Positions 54,927-64,000 of a DNA stretch of 64,000 bases are shown piece after piece. This DNA is from Pseudomonas salomonii (GTDB taxonomy: Bacteria > Pseudomonadota > Gammaproteobacteria > Pseudomonadales > Pseudomonadaceae), in contig NZ_FNOX01000001.1 in assembly GCF_900107155.1 (NCBI RefSeq), positions 248,001 through 312,000 of the forward strand, written 5' to 3'. The notes beneath the pieces were generated by a model. The model had not been told where the DNA came from. It ran no database searches and saw only the letters and a list, made by a program, of their open reading frames with translations. A program made the translations under genes and the position numbers. Position 1 is the first letter of the stretch. Every line of letters starts with the position of its first letter.

Positions 54927-56084
54927 TTAATTGGCCGGTTGGTTGGGCTTGTAGTCCTTGAGCAGCAGGTAAGTGCTCCAACCCCACCAATCATTGGTCC
55001 AGTGCTTGTCGTTCAGGTCATTCACGTCCTTGCGGCGCAGCACCTTGTCACCCTCCATCTTGAACAGCGGCGAAAAGTTGTTCGCCGGGTTCTGCGCAGC
55101 ATTCAGGTCCGGCACATATAACGGTGCCTTGAAGCTGGCCGGGGAGGGCGCGATACCGCTGATAAAGGTCTCGAAGATCTCATCGGCCGACGCCTGTACC
55201 GCACGTTTGACCATGGCCCGATTGTCCGCGTCGATCGCATCGAAGTAGCGCTTGTCCCCATAGGCGTGCCATTGATCACCTTTGGCATTGCGTACCTTGA
55301 GCCCGAACTTGCTGTCTTCGTCGTGCATGAAGCGGCTGATCAGCGAGCCCAATTCTCCGGGTGTGACCACCGCCGCCAATTGCTTGCGCGGCACGCGCAG
55401 GTGGCCAGCTGAAAACAGATCGGTCAAAAAGTGATCGGCAAAGCTGTTCATTGCATACGCCAGTTCCAGTGCCTGGTCGGTGCCGGTCTGGTGCGCGATG
55501 ACCGCCTGTTGCAGCGCCGCCGTATGGCCGGCCAGGTACGCCGACAGCGCCCATTCGCCAAAGTGGTCGGCGTTGTCTGCGGCCAGCTTCAAGTAACGCC
55601 CCAGTGGAATCAGCGCCGAAACCGCACTGCCGCCGCCGGTGATGCGGTTCCATTCCTCGGACAACGTATCACCCAGCGCGTCATAGGCTTCATGGCGTTG
55701 TTTGCCGTCACGGATTGCCTGGTTGACTGCGTTGATTTCCTTTTGCATGACCGCGAGGATTTTCCCGGCTTCTTCACGCGAGGCCGGCAGCACCGCCAGC
55801 GAGTTGAAGGCGGCGGTAAAGCGTTGCACACGCTCGGTCGGGGAGGCGCCTTCGCTGATGGCCTGGCCGGGAACGCCATAGAAGTCGCCGCCCAGGGCGA
55901 TTACCTGGCCGTAGGTCAGCGCCAGGCCGTTGGGCAGGTGCAGTTCAACGTGTCGCGCAGGGATCGCCGGGGCCTCCTTGACGAAACGCAGCAGCGTGTC
56001 ATCGCCGATGGCAGTGTGTTCACCGCCTTCAAAACGTAGGGTGGGTGGTGTTTTTTCGGGGGCTGCGAGTTCAAGACCTGACAT
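54927..56084 (-). CDS. Zinc-dependent phospholipase C/S1-P1 nuclease-like protein
   Basis: The 385-residue protein contains ordered histidines spaced as in zinc-dependent phospholipase C and S1/P1 nuclease folds: NADHFGEWALSAYLAGH (His174, His187) and NSFADHFLTDLFSAGHLR (Asp217, His218, His228). No signal peptide is seen, unlike most such enzymes, so its location is uncertain. It is opposite in strand to the sugar-acid genes that flank it. The upstream region has inverted repeats. I infer a metal-dependent lipase or phosphodiesterase fold, but the substrate is not known. Confidence 0.6.
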   Translation of the reverse strand: MSGLELAAPEKTPPTLRFEGGEHTAIGDDTLLRFVKEAPAIPARHVELHLPNGLALTYGQVIALGGDFYGVPGQAISEGASPTERVQRFTAAFNSLAVLPASREEAGKILAVMQKEINAVNQAIRDGKQRHEAYDALGDTLSEEWNRITGGGSAVSALIPLGRYLKLAADNADHFGEWALSAYLAGHTAALQQAVIAHQTGTDQALELAYAMNSFADHFLTDLFSAGHLRVPRKQLAAVVTPGELGSLISRFMHDEDSKFGLKVRNAKGDQWHAYGDKRYFDAIDADNRAMVKRAVQASADEIFETFISGIAPSPASFKAPLYVPDLNAAQNPANNFSPLFKMEGDKVLRRKDVNDLNDKHWTNDWWGWSTYLLLKDYKPNQPAN

Positions 56085-56123
56085 GTTAGCTCCTTGCTAT
56101 GTCGTAGGAATCTTCCGTAATAA

Positions 56124-56139
56124 CTGTATGTATATACAG
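56124..56139. promoter_or_regulatory. Palindrome upstream of the phospholipase-like gene
   Basis: CTGTATGTATATACAG has 6-bp perfect arms and a TATA-rich centre. It is enclosed by the 8-bp inverted repeat CGTAGGAA (56103-56110) and TTCCTACG (56164-56171). It may be an operator for the divergent genes. Confidence 0.5.
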
Positions 56140-56242
56140 TTGTTCGGAGCATAGAGGAATAATTTCCTACGTCAAGAAGCTGCGTTTAAACACGTGGTTA
56201 CGAATGAAGCCGGATGAATTGCTGTTGACGAATCTTTTTATA

Positions 56243-56262
56243 GTTGTACGATGACGTACGAC
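56243..56262. promoter_or_regulatory. GntR-like operator upstream of kdgD
   Basis: GTTGTACG-ATGA-CGTACGAC is a near-perfect inverted repeat 59 bases before the kdgD start. Its GT/AC half-sites fit the FadR-type operator pattern, and the nearby GntR gene could act here. Confidence 0.55.
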
Positions 56263-56320
56263 ATCACCAAAACCAACAACAACCTTTCGACAGAAAGTCT
56301 TCATCCAGGGTGTTCGAATA

Positions 56321-57232
56321 ATGAATCCACAAGAACTGAAGTCCATCCTCTCCCACGGTCTGCTGTCTTTTCCGGTAACCGATTTCAATGCCCAGGGTGA
56401 CTTCCACCAGGCGGGCTACATCAAGCGTCTGGAATGGCTGGCCCCTTACGGCGCCACCGCCTTGTTCGCCGCCGGCGGCACCGGTGAGTTTTTCTCCCTG
56501 GCCGCCAGCGAATATTCCCAAGTGGTGAAGACTGCTGTTGATACCTGCGCCACCAGCGTGCCGATTCTGGCCGGTGTCGGCGGTTCGACCCGCCAGGCCA
56601 TCGAATACGCCCAGGAAGCCGAGCGCCTTGGCGCCAAAGGCTTGCTGCTGCTGCCGCACTACCTGACCGAAGCCAGCCAGGACGGCGTCGCCGCCCACGT
56701 TGAGGCCGTGTGCAAGTCGGTCAAGATCGGCGTAGTGGTCTACAACCGCAACGTTTGCCGCCTGACTGCGCCCTTGCTCGAACGCCTGGCCGAACGCTGC
56801 CCGAACCTGATCGGCTACAAAGACGGCCTGGGCGATATCGAGCTGATGGTGTCGATCCGCCGCCGTCTCGGCGACCGTTTCAGCTACCTCGGCGGCCTGC
56901 CGACTGCAGAGGTTTACGCCGCAGCCTACAAGGCCCTGGGCGTGCCGGTGTACTCCTCGGCGGTGTTCAACTTCATCCCGAAAACCGCGATGGACTTCTA
57001 CCACGCGATTGCCCAGGACGATCACGCCACTGTTGCCAAGATCATCGACAACTTCTTCCTGCCTTACCTCGATATCCGCAACCGTAAAGCCGGTTACGCG
57101 GTGAGCATCGTCAAGGCCGGCGCCAAGATTGCTGGTTACGACGCAGGCCCGGTGCGTACGCCACTGACCGACCTGCTGCCGGAAGAATACGAAGCCCTGG
57201 CCGCGCTGATCGACAAGCAAGGTCCGCAGTAA
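56321..57232 (+). CDS. kdgD: 5-dehydro-4-deoxyglucarate dehydratase
   Basis: This 303-residue cytoplasmic aldolase-family enzyme converts 5-dehydro-4-deoxyglucarate (2-keto-3-deoxyglucarate) to 2-oxoglutarate semialdehyde, with loss of water and CO2. It belongs to the DHDPS family: the Schiff-base Lys is Lys167 (IGYKDGLGD), the Tyr partner lies in VVYNRN and the GGTGEFFSL loop binds the carboxylate. It is the first gene of the plus-strand sugar-acid cluster. Confidence 0.95.
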   Translation: MNPQELKSILSHGLLSFPVTDFNAQGDFHQAGYIKRLEWLAPYGATALFAAGGTGEFFSLAASEYSQVVKTAVDTCATSVPILAGVGGSTRQAIEYAQEAERLGAKGLLLLPHYLTEASQDGVAAHVEAVCKSVKIGVVVYNRNVCRLTAPLLERLAERCPNLIGYKDGLGDIELMVSIRRRLGDRFSYLGGLPTAEVYAAAYKALGVPVYSSAVFNFIPKTAMDFYHAIAQDDHATVAKIIDNFFLPYLDIRNRKAGYAVSIVKAGAKIAGYDAGPVRTPLTDLLPEEYEALAALIDKQGPQ

Positions 57233-57241
57233 CTTATCCAC

Positions 57242-57269
57242 AAGGCCGCTGAGCAATCAGCGGCCTTTT
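57242..57269 (+). terminator. Terminator-like hairpin after kdgD
   Basis: An 11-bp stem AAGGCCGCTGA with loop GCAA is followed by TTTTG. It lies between kdgD and the dehydrogenase gene and may reduce read-through. Confidence 0.8.
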
Positions 57270-57286
57270 GCGTCAGGAGAGAATGT

Positions 57287-58732
57287 GTGTCCCAAGCCAA
57301 ACGTTTTGAAAACTACATCAACGGCGAGTGGGTGGCCGGTGCCGACTACTGCAACAACATCAACCCGTCGGAGTTGTCCGATGTCATTGGCGAATACGCC
57401 AAGGCTGACGTAGCCCAAGTCAACGCTGCTATCGATGCCGCCCGCGCCGCGTTCCCGGCCTGGTCCACATCCGGCATCCAGGCGCGCCACGATGCACTGG
57501 ATAAAGTCGGCAGCGAAATTCTCGCCCGCCGCGAAGCGCTCGGCACTTTGCTGGCCCGTGAAGAGGGCAAGACCCTGCCCGAAGCCATCGGCGAAGTGAC
57601 CCGCGCCGGTAACATCTTCAAATTCTTCGCCGGCGAGTGCCTGCGCTTGTCTGGCGATTACGTGCCTTCGGTGCGCCCGGGCGTGAACGTGGAAGTCACC
57701 CGCGAAGCCCTTGGTGTGGTCGGCCTGATCACGCCGTGGAACTTCCCGATTGCCATTCCCGCGTGGAAAATCGCCCCGGCCCTGGCCTACGGCAACTGTG
57801 TGGTGATCAAACCGGCCGAACTGGTGCCGGGCTGCGCCTGGGCCTTGGCCGAGATCATTTCCCGCGCCGGTTTCCCGGCCGGTGTGTTCAACCTGGTGAT
57901 GGGCAGCGGCCGTGTGGTCGGCGATGTGTTGGTCAACAGCCCGAAAGTCGACGGCATCAGCTTTACCGGTTCGGTGGGCGTGGGCCGGCAGATCGCGGTC
58001 AGCTGCGTGTCGCGCCAGGCCAAAGTGCAGTTGGAGATGGGCGGTAAAAACCCGCAGATCATCCTCGATGACGCCGACCTCAAGCAGGCCGTCGAACTGT
58101 CGGTACAGAGCGCGTTCTACTCCACCGGCCAGCGTTGCACGGCCTCCAGCCGTTTGATCGTCACTGCCGGTATCCACGACCGGTTCGTCGCGGCCATGGC
58201 CGAGCGCATGAAGTCGATCAAAGTCGGCCACGCGCTCAAAAGCGGCACTGACATTGGCCCGGTGGTCTCCCAGGCCCAGTTGGACCAGGACATGAAGTAC
58301 ATCGACATCGGCCAAAGCGAAGGCGCGCGGCTGGTCAGCGGTGGCGGCCTGGTGACCTGTGACACCGAAGGCTACTACCTGGCGCCGACGCTGTTTGCCG
58401 ACAGCGAAGCCGCCATGCGTATCAGCCGTGAAGAGATCTTCGGCCCGGTGGCCAACGTGGTGCGTGTCGCCGATTACGAGGCGGCGCTGGCCATGGCCAA
58501 TGACACCGAGTTCGGCTTGTCGGCGGGCATCGCCACCACCTCGCTCAAATACGCCAACCACTTCAAACGTCACTCCCAGGCCGGGATGGTGATGGTCAAC
58601 CTGCCGACCGCCGGCGTGGATTATCACGTGCCGTTCGGTGGCCGCAAGGGTTCGTCCTATGGTTCGCGTGAGCAAGGTCGCTATGCGCAAGAGTTCTACA
58701 CAGTGGTGAAAACCAGCTACATCGGGTCGTAG
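57287..58732 (+). CDS. 2-oxoglutarate semialdehyde dehydrogenase
   Basis: This 481-residue NAD(P)-dependent aldehyde dehydrogenase oxidises 2-ketoglutarate semialdehyde to 2-oxoglutarate, the last step of the sugar-acid route. The catalytic Cys284 is in TGQRCTASSR and the general-base Glu is in LEMGGKN; NAD-binding residues lie in TPWNFPIAIP and FTGSVGVGR. GTG 57287 is the start, with AGGAGA upstream and the family opening SQAKRFENYINGEWV; a nearby ATG at 57283 is out of frame. Confidence 0.92.
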   Translation: MSQAKRFENYINGEWVAGADYCNNINPSELSDVIGEYAKADVAQVNAAIDAARAAFPAWSTSGIQARHDALDKVGSEILARREALGTLLAREEGKTLPEAIGEVTRAGNIFKFFAGECLRLSGDYVPSVRPGVNVEVTREALGVVGLITPWNFPIAIPAWKIAPALAYGNCVVIKPAELVPGCAWALAEIISRAGFPAGVFNLVMGSGRVVGDVLVNSPKVDGISFTGSVGVGRQIAVSCVSRQAKVQLEMGGKNPQIILDDADLKQAVELSVQSAFYSTGQRCTASSRLIVTAGIHDRFVAAMAERMKSIKVGHALKSGTDIGPVVSQAQLDQDMKYIDIGQSEGARLVSGGGLVTCDTEGYYLAPTLFADSEAAMRISREEIFGPVANVVRVADYEAALAMANDTEFGLSAGIATTSLKYANHFKRHSQAGMVMVNLPTAGVDYHVPFGGRKGSSYGSREQGRYAQEFYTVVKTSYIGS

Positions 58733-58758
58733 GAAATGGCCCGGTAGGCACCGGCTTA

Positions 58759-58845
58759 TGTGGGAGCTGGCTTGCCTGCGATTGCATCACCAGGGTGTAA
58801 CTGACACACCGTGGTGCCTGTATCGCAGGCAAGCCAGCTCCCACA
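58759..58845. repeat. REPIN (GTGGGAGCTGGCTTGCC type)
   Basis: TGTGGGAGCTGGCTTGCCTG and its inverted partner AGGCAAGCCAGCTCCCACA define the element, between the dehydrogenase and transporter genes. Confidence 0.92.
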
Positions 58846-58915
58846 CAAAGCGGTTCCTGCACTTAAAACAGAAATGATTACCCGCAAAAAAAATAATTAG
58901 TGGGAGTACTTCTTC

Positions 58916-60280
58916 ATGCAAGCGACCAAGCCGACTCACGTCCGCTATTTGATCCTGCTCATGCTGTTCCTGGTGACCACGATCAACTATGCCGACCGAG
59001 CCACTATCGCCATCGCCGGCTCCAGCCTGCAAAAAGACCTCGGCATTGACGCGGTCACCCTCGGTTACATCTTCTCTGCATTCGGTTGGGCCTACGTGGC
59101 CGGGCAAATTCCCGGTGGCTGGCTGCTGGACCGGTTCGGCTCGAAAAAAATCTATGCGCTGAGCATTTTCACCTGGTCGCTGTTCACCGTGCTGCAAGGC
59201 TATGTGGGTGAATTTGGGGTCTCCACCGCGATTGTGGCGCTGTTCATGCTGCGCTTTTTGGTGGGCCTGGCTGAGGCGCCTTCGTTTCCCGGAAACGCCC
59301 GTATTGTGGCGGCGTGGTTTCCTACGGCTGAGCGCGGCACAGCGTCGGCGATTTTCAACTCGGCGCAGTACTTCGCCACGGTGCTGTTTGCACCGCTGAT
59401 GGGCTGGATCGTCTACACCTTCGGCTGGCAGCATGTGTTTATTGTGATGGGCGGCATCGGCATCCTGTTCTCGCTGATCTGGCTCAAACTTATCCACAGC
59501 CCGCGCCAGCATCCGATGATCAACGAGGCCGAGTTCAACCACATCGCGGCCAACGGTGCGATGGTCGACATGGACCAGGACAAAACCAAAGGCCAGAAAA
59601 CCGACGGGCCGAAGTGGGACTACATCCGCCAACTGCTCACCAACCGCATGATGCTCGGCGTGTACCTGGGCCAGTACTGCATCAATGGCATCACCTATTT
59701 TTTCCTGACCTGGTTTCCAGTGTACCTGGTTCAAGAGCGCGGCATGACCATCCTCAAGGCGGGTTTCATTGCCTCGTTGCCGGCGATCTGCGGCTTTATC
59801 GGCGGCGTACTCGGCGGCGTGATTTCCGACTACCTGCTGCGCAAAGGCCATTCGCTGACTTTTGCGCGCAAGGCGCCGATCATTGCCGGCTTGTTGGTCT
59901 CCAGCAGTATCATCGCGTGTAACTACGTTGACGTTGAATGGATGGTGGTGGGCTTCATGGCTTTGGCCTTCTTCGGCAAAGGCGTTGGCGCACTGGGTTG
60001 GGCGGTGGTGTCCGACACCTCACCGAAACAAATCGCCGGGCTCAGTGGCGGCTTGTTCAATATGTTCGGCAACCTGGCGTCCATCAGCACGCCGATCCTG
60101 ATTGGTTACATCATCGCCACCACCGGCTCGTTCAAATGGGCCTTGGTGTTCGTCGGCGCCAACGCGCTGCTGGCGGTGTTCAGCTATTTGGTGATTGTCG
60201 GCCCGATCAAGCGCGTGGTGCTCAAAGAGCCGCCAAGCAAAGGGCCGGAACTGACTAACCTTACCCAAGCGCACTCCTGA
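58916..60280 (+). CDS. MFS sugar-acid transporter (galactarate/glucarate family)
   Basis: This 454-residue inner-membrane permease of the anion:cation symporter family has twelve predicted helices and the hallmark [12 protein letters not shown] in helix 1. The motif-A loop [11 protein letters not shown] follows helix 2. Its position between the dehydrogenase gene and garD makes galactarate and/or glucarate the likely substrate, as for GudP/GarP. It ends 11 bases before garD. Confidence 0.92.
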   Translation: MQATKPTHVRYLILLMLFLVTTINYADRATIAIAGSSLQKDLGIDAVTLGYIFSAFGWAYVAGQIPGGWLLDRFGSKKIYALSIFTWSLFTVLQGYVGEFGVSTAIVALFMLRFLVGLAEAPSFPGNARIVAAWFPTAERGTASAIFNSAQYFATVLFAPLMGWIVYTFGWQHVFIVMGGIGILFSLIWLKLIHSPRQHPMINEAEFNHIAANGAMVDMDQDKTKGQKTDGPKWDYIRQLLTNRMMLGVYLGQYCINGITYFFLTWFPVYLVQERGMTILKAGFIASLPAICGFIGGVLGGVISDYLLRKGHSLTFARKAPIIAGLLVSSSIIACNYVDVEWMVVGFMALAFFGKGVGALGWAVVSDTSPKQIAGLSGGLFNMFGNLASISTPILIGYIIATTGSFKWALVFVGANALLAVFSYLVIVGPIKRVVLKEPPSKGPELTNLTQAHS

Positions 60281-60291
60281 GGGGCGATGTA

Positions 60292-61845
60292 ATGCAGTTG
60301 ATTGAACATGCCGACTCGCCGCGCTCGATCCGTTTGCACGCGCGCGATAACGTGGTGATCGTGGTGAACGACCAGGGCGTGCCGGCCGGCACCGAGTTTC
60401 CGGACGGCCTGGTCACCGTGGATTTCATTCCGCAGAGCCATAAGGTCACCCTGGAAGACATCCCCGAAGGCGGTGAGATTATTCGCTACGGCCAGACCAT
60501 CGGCTACGCGCTGGCGCCGATTCCGCGCGGCAGTTGGGTGCAGGAAGACCAGTTGCGCATGCCCACTGCGCCGCCGCTGGACAGCTTGCCGCTGTCGACC
60601 GAGGTGCCTGCCACTCAGGCGCCGTTGGAAGGCTTCACGTTTGAGGGTTACCGCAACGCCGACGGCACCGTCGGCACGCGCAATATCCTTGGCATTACCA
60701 CCACGGTGCAGTGCGTCACCGGTGTGCTGGACCATGCGGTCAAGCGCATCAAGGACGAGTTGTTGCCCAAGTACCCGCACGTTGACGACGTGGTGGCGCT
60801 GACCCACAGCTACGGCTGTGGCGTGGCCATCACTGCCACCGATGCTTATATTCCGATTCGCACCGTGCGCAACCTGGCGCGCAACCCCAACCTGGGCGGC
60901 GAAGCGCTGGTGATCAGCCTGGGCTGCGAGAAGTTGCAGGCCGGGCAGGTGATGCACGACAACGACAGTTCCGTCGACCTCAGGGAGCCTTGGCTGTACC
61001 GCTTGCAGGACTCCAGCCACGGGTTTACCGAAATGATCGAGCAGATCATGGCGCTGGCCGAAACCCGCTTGAAGAAACTCGACCAGCGCCGCCGGGAAAC
61101 CGTGCCGGCGTCCGAGTTGATCCTGGGCATGCAATGCGGCGGCAGTGATGCGTTTTCCGGTATCACCGCCAACCCGGCGTTGGGCTATGCCTCGGATTTG
61201 CTGTTGCGCGCCGGGGCGACGGTGATGTTTTCCGAAGTCACGGAAGTACGCGATGCCATCTATCTGCTGACGTCGCGCGCCGAGAACAAGGAAGTTGCCC
61301 AGGAACTCGTCAGGGAAATGGACTGGTACGACCGTTACCTGGCCAAGGGTGAGGCGGATCGCAGCGCCAACACCACGCCGGGTAACAAGAAGGGCGGGTT
61401 GTCGAACATTGTCGAGAAGTCCCTGGGCTCCATCGTCAAATCGGGCAGCAGCGCGATCAATGGCGTGCTGGGCCCGGGTGAGCGGTTCAAGGGCAAGGGC
61501 CTGATCTTTTGCGCCACGCCGGCCAGCGACTTTGTGTGTGGCACCCTGCAACTGGCGGCCGGGATGAACCTGCATGTGTTCACCACCGGGCGTGGTACGC
61601 CGTATGGGCTGGCGATGGCGCCGGTGGTGAAGGTGTCGACACGCACGGAATTGGCGCAGCGCTGGCCGGACTTGATTGATATCGACGCCGGGCGCATCGC
61701 CACCGGGCGCGCGAGCATCGAGGAGTTGGGCTGGGAGCTGTTCCACTTCTACCTGGAGGTGGCCAGCGGCAAGAAACAGACGTGGGCGGAGCAACATAAG
61801 CTGCATAACGACATCACCCTGTTCAACCCTGCACCCATTACCTGA
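60292..61845 (+). CDS. garD: Galactarate dehydratase
   Basis: This 517-residue cytoplasmic enzyme of the UxaA/GarD family removes water from D-galactarate to give 5-dehydro-4-deoxyglucarate, the KdgD substrate. An N-terminal SAF-like region ([20 protein letters not shown]) is followed by a linker and the main domain, with [21 protein letters not shown] and [17 protein letters not shown] carrying the iron-binding Cys/His. No separate glucarate dehydratase is present in the window. Confidence 0.95.
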   Translation: MQLIEHADSPRSIRLHARDNVVIVVNDQGVPAGTEFPDGLVTVDFIPQSHKVTLEDIPEGGEIIRYGQTIGYALAPIPRGSWVQEDQLRMPTAPPLDSLPLSTEVPATQAPLEGFTFEGYRNADGTVGTRNILGITTTVQCVTGVLDHAVKRIKDELLPKYPHVDDVVALTHSYGCGVAITATDAYIPIRTVRNLARNPNLGGEALVISLGCEKLQAGQVMHDNDSSVDLREPWLYRLQDSSHGFTEMIEQIMALAETRLKKLDQRRRETVPASELILGMQCGGSDAFSGITANPALGYASDLLLRAGATVMFSEVTEVRDAIYLLTSRAENKEVAQELVREMDWYDRYLAKGEADRSANTTPGNKKGGLSNIVEKSLGSIVKSGSSAINGVLGPGERFKGKGLIFCATPASDFVCGTLQLAAGMNLHVFTTGRGTPYGLAMAPVVKVSTRTELAQRWPDLIDIDAGRIATGRASIEELGWELFHFYLEVASGKKQTWAEQHKLHNDITLFNPAPIT

Positions 61846-61856
61846 GACCGACGACT

Positions 61857-61966
61857 GATCGTTCCCACGCTCTGCGTGGGAATGCCTCTTTGGACGCTCT
61901 GCGTCCGCTGTGAATGGGACGCGGAGCGTCCTGGGCTGCATTCCCACGCAGAGCGTGGGAACGATC
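61857..61966. repeat. Extragenic inverted repeat, GATCGTTCCCACGC family
   Basis: This is the fourth copy of the family in the window. It lies immediately after garD and separates it from the AEC transporter gene. Confidence 0.9.
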
Positions 61967-62024
61967 CAGGTGAATCTGGCTTATCATTAGTCACCTGACG
62001 ACACCCACCAAGGTTTTCCCCGGC

Positions 62025-62966
62025 ATGCTGGCTATCTTCCTCACCACCCTGACCATCACCGCGCCGGTGTTTGCCATGCTGTTTTTGGGGGTGCTGCTCA
62101 AGCGCATCAACTGGATCAACGACAACTTCATCCACGTTGCATCGTCGCTGGTGTTCAACGTCACCATGCCGGCGCTGCTGTTTCTCGGCATCCTCCACGC
62201 CGACCTGCATTCGGCGCTCAAGCCCGGTTTGCTGATCTACTTTGCCGTCGCCACGCTGCTGAGCTTTGCCCTGGCCTGGGGCTGGGCGATCTTTCGCTGC
62301 CCGCGTGAAGACCGTGGCATTTATGCCCAGGGCGCGTTTCGCGGCAATAACGGCGTGATCGGCCTGGCGCTGGCGGCCAGCATGTACGGCGACTACGGCA
62401 TCTCCCTGGGCGCGATTCTCGCGGCGCTGGTGATTCTGTTTTACAACACGCTGTCGACCATCGTGCTGGCGGTGTACAGCCCGGTGATCAAGTCCGACCC
62501 GTGGAGCATCTTCAAAAGCGTGATAGCCAACCCGCTGATCATCAGCGTGATCGTCGCTGCGCCGTTCGCGATCTTCAAGATCGGCTTGCCGGGGTGGTTG
62601 GAGTCATCCGGGCAGTACCTGGCGGACATGACTTTGCCGCTGGCACTGATCTGCATTGGCGGCACCTTGTCATTGGCGGCCTTGCGCAAAAGCGGCAGCA
62701 TGGCCTTGAGTGCCAGCCTGGTGAAGATGATCGGCCTGCCGCTGTTCGCGACGCTGGGCGCGTGGCTGCTGGGCTTTCGCGGGCCGGAGTTGGGGATTTT
62801 GTTCCTGTATTTCGGTGCGCCGACGGCGGCGGCGAGTTTTGTCATGGCCAGGGCTGCCGAGGGTAACCATGAATTGGCGGCGGCGATTATTGTGATCACC
62901 ACCTTGATGGCGGCGGTGACCACCAATATCGGGATTTTTGTGTTGCAGGCGGGTGGGTGGATCTAA
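62025..62966 (+). CDS. AEC-family (auxin efflux carrier-like) transporter
   Basis: This 313-residue inner-membrane protein has about ten hydrophobic helices in two halves, beginning IFLTTLTITAPVFAMLFLGV. The family text AFRGNNGVIGLALAASMYGD and LPLALICIGGTLSLAAL is clear. Bacterial members move small carboxylates such as malate or malonate, but the substrate here is unknown. No obvious partner lies next to it. Confidence 0.88.
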   Translation: MLAIFLTTLTITAPVFAMLFLGVLLKRINWINDNFIHVASSLVFNVTMPALLFLGILHADLHSALKPGLLIYFAVATLLSFALAWGWAIFRCPREDRGIYAQGAFRGNNGVIGLALAASMYGDYGISLGAILAALVILFYNTLSTIVLAVYSPVIKSDPWSIFKSVIANPLIISVIVAAPFAIFKIGLPGWLESSGQYLADMTLPLALICIGGTLSLAALRKSGSMALSASLVKMIGLPLFATLGAWLLGFRGPELGILFLYFGAPTAAASFVMARAAEGNHELAAAIIVITTLMAAVTTNIGIFVLQAGGWI

Positions 62967-63007
62967 GGTTTTTGGTGTGCTTGCCTGCGATGGCTATCTA
63001 ACAGTCA

Positions 63008-63343
63008 CTACCGGTCTGCCTGATACGCCTCAATCACTTCCTGCGCCGCCCGAAACGCATCAATCGCCGCCGGCACACCCGCATACACCGCGCAATGCAG
63101 CAGCGCTTCGCGAATCTCTTCCACCGTGCAGCCATTGTTCAGTGCGCCGCGCACGTGGCCCTTGAGTTCCTGTGGGCACTTGAGTGCGGTCAGGGCCGCG
63201 AGGGTGATCAGGCTGCGGGTCTTCAAGGGCAAGCCTTCGCGATTCCACACGCTGCCCCAGGCATGTTCGTTGACAAAATCCTGCAGCGGCTGGGTGAACT
63301 CGGTGGCGTTGCCCAGGGCGCGATCGACGAACACGTCGCCCAT
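63008..63343 (-). pseudogene. Carboxymuconolactone decarboxylase-family protein, N-terminus cut by an amber stop
   Basis: The remaining 111 residues belong to the AhpD/CMD family close to PcaC: the fold begins MGDVFVDRALGNATEFTQPL and the family motif region is NNGCTVEEIREALLHCAVYA. Upstream on the minus strand an in-frame ATG at 63388 gives MTDQKKPGVEMRR, then TAG at 63349-63347, then V and the internal Met at 63343. The expected residue is Gln (CAG), so a single C-to-T change explains the stop. The old ATG overlaps the upstream exchanger stop as ATGA, which supports it as the original start. A re-start at 63343 could yield a shortened but perhaps folded protein; its ribosome-binding site is weak. 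Sequencing error is the main alternative. Confidence 0.75.
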
Positions 63344-63384
63344 TACCTAGCGACGCATCTCAACTCCGGGCTTTTTCTGATCGG

Positions 63385-64000
63385 TCATTGCGCTTCCCTC
63401 TTGTGTTGGCGGCGCCAGGCGCGCAGCGTGCTGAGTAGCAGAAACGCCACCAGCGCCGGCAGGACGTAATACAGCATCAGTTTTTCAAGCCGGGTAGCCA
63501 GGGGCATGCCGAACGTGAACGAGACCACATGCAACGCGTACACCAGGTACAGGCCCAGCAATACCAGGCCTTCGGCGCGGGTGACCCGGTAACCGGTGTA
63601 GAACACCGGCAGGCACAGCGCCACCACGGCGAGCATCACCGGCAAGTCGAAATCGAGGGCGTTGGGCGATACCGACAGCGGTGACGGCGCTACCAATGCA
63701 GTAAACCCCAACACACCGAGCAGGTTGAACAGGCTGCTGCCGATCACATTGCCCACAGCAATCTCGCGCTCGCCGCGCACGGCGGCAATCAATGAGGTGG
63801 CCAGGCACGGTAACGAAGTGCCGACGCCGATCAAGGTCAGGCCAACGATGCGTTCCGACAAGCCCAGGTCGCTCGCCACGTCCACCGCCGCGCCCAGCAG
63901 CAAGTGCCCGGCCAGCACCAGAATCAATAGCCCGCCGAGCATCAGCAACACGCTGCTCAACCACGGCGCCCTGGCCACGGTGTCCAGCGTGCGCGGGCGC
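63385..64000 (-). CDS. Sodium/calcium exchanger family membrane protein (partial)
   Basis: The frame stays open to the window edge, so the N-terminal half is missing. The visible 205 residues hold about five membrane helices and the second alpha-repeat motif GTSLPCLATSLIAAVRGERE with VGNVIGSSLFNLLGVLG, typical of YrbG-like K+-dependent Na+/Ca2+ exchangers of about 360 residues. It ends overlapping the ancestral start of the decarboxylase-like gene by four bases, so the two were probably translated together. Confidence 0.88.
   Translation of the reverse strand, partial: RPRTLDTVARAPWLSSVLLMLGGLLILVLAGHLLLGAAVDVASDLGLSERIVGLTLIGVGTSLPCLATSLIAAVRGEREIAVGNVIGSSLFNLLGVLGFTALVAPSPLSVSPNALDFDLPVMLAVVALCLPVFYTGYRVTRAEGLVLLGLYLVYALHVVSFTFGMPLATRLEKLMLYYVLPALVAFLLLSTLRAWRRQHKREAQ

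Noticed and set aside
63347..63349. TAG in the decarboxylase-like gene as a recoded (pyrrolysine or suppressed) codon
   Set aside because: Pseudomonads have no pyrrolysine system, and relatives are expected to have Gln here. A point mutation or sequencing error is simpler.

Overview
This window is chromosomal DNA from a Pseudomonas of the fluorescens group. The evidence is GC-rich coding with typical pseudomonad gene blocks, the piuB-piuA-piuC-sel1 and dpp/opdP/roxSR neighbourhoods known from P. aeruginosa, and two families of extragenic palindromic repeats typical of P. fluorescens. No rRNA, tRNA, CRISPR array, complete insertion sequence or prophage was seen. Family and locus names rest on recognising motifs and remembered gene order, not on a database search.

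Layout. 1-3.4 kb: tail of fruK, fruA (fructose PTS) and a Tat-exported PhoD phosphatase. 3.5-10.2 kb: iron uptake (piuB reductase, piuA TonB receptor, piuC hydroxylase, a Sel1 protein) with Fur-like sites. 10.2-14.1 kb: a ParDE-type toxin-antitoxin pair, an orphan serralysin-like metalloprotease and ornithine/lysine decarboxylase speC; the protease lies between direct repeats, the left one carrying a fossil of the speC 3' end. 14.3-17.8 kb: opuC-type betaine/choline ABC operon. 18-20.5 kb: prfC and two small acidic exported proteins. 20.7-33.3 kb: dipeptide uptake (dppBCDF, four dppA-like binding proteins and an OprD-family porin). 33.4-36.4 kb: a 907-residue protein of unfamiliar sequence behind a near-perfect HrpL promoter. 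36.5-41.1 kb: SIMPL protein, RoxSR redox two-component system and an SbmA/BacA-like ABC transporter. 41.3-45.1 kb: yhcB/zapG, a hydrolase, trpS, zapE. 45.2-48.7 kb: GlxA-type regulator, acyl-CoA dehydrogenase, aldo/keto reductase. 48.9-53.9 kb: rplM-rpsI, petABC (cytochrome bc1), sspAB. 54-61.8 kb: galactarate/glucarate catabolism (FadR-type regulator, kdgD, KGSA dehydrogenase, MFS transporter, garD) interrupted by a zinc phospholipase-like gene. 62-64 kb: AEC transporter, a carboxymuconolactone-decarboxylase-like gene with an early amber stop, and the end of a Na+/Ca2+ exchanger.

How the genes work together. Sugar-acid genes form one route: the transporter imports the acid, GarD dehydrates galactarate, KdgD makes 2-ketoglutarate semialdehyde and the dehydrogenase makes 2-oxoglutarate. 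The dpp block gives one permease several substrate receptors plus an outer-membrane pore. RoxSR, the bc1 complex and ClpXP adaptor SspB are core physiology.

The strongest candidate for something new is the gene at 33389-36112. A GGAACC-N16-CCACCCA box lies upstream in the right orientation, and the N-terminus has the features of a type III secretion signal. It is a candidate type III effector. Other points of interest are the repeat-flanked protease, an attenuator-like leader before speC, and the amber-interrupted decarboxylase-like gene.
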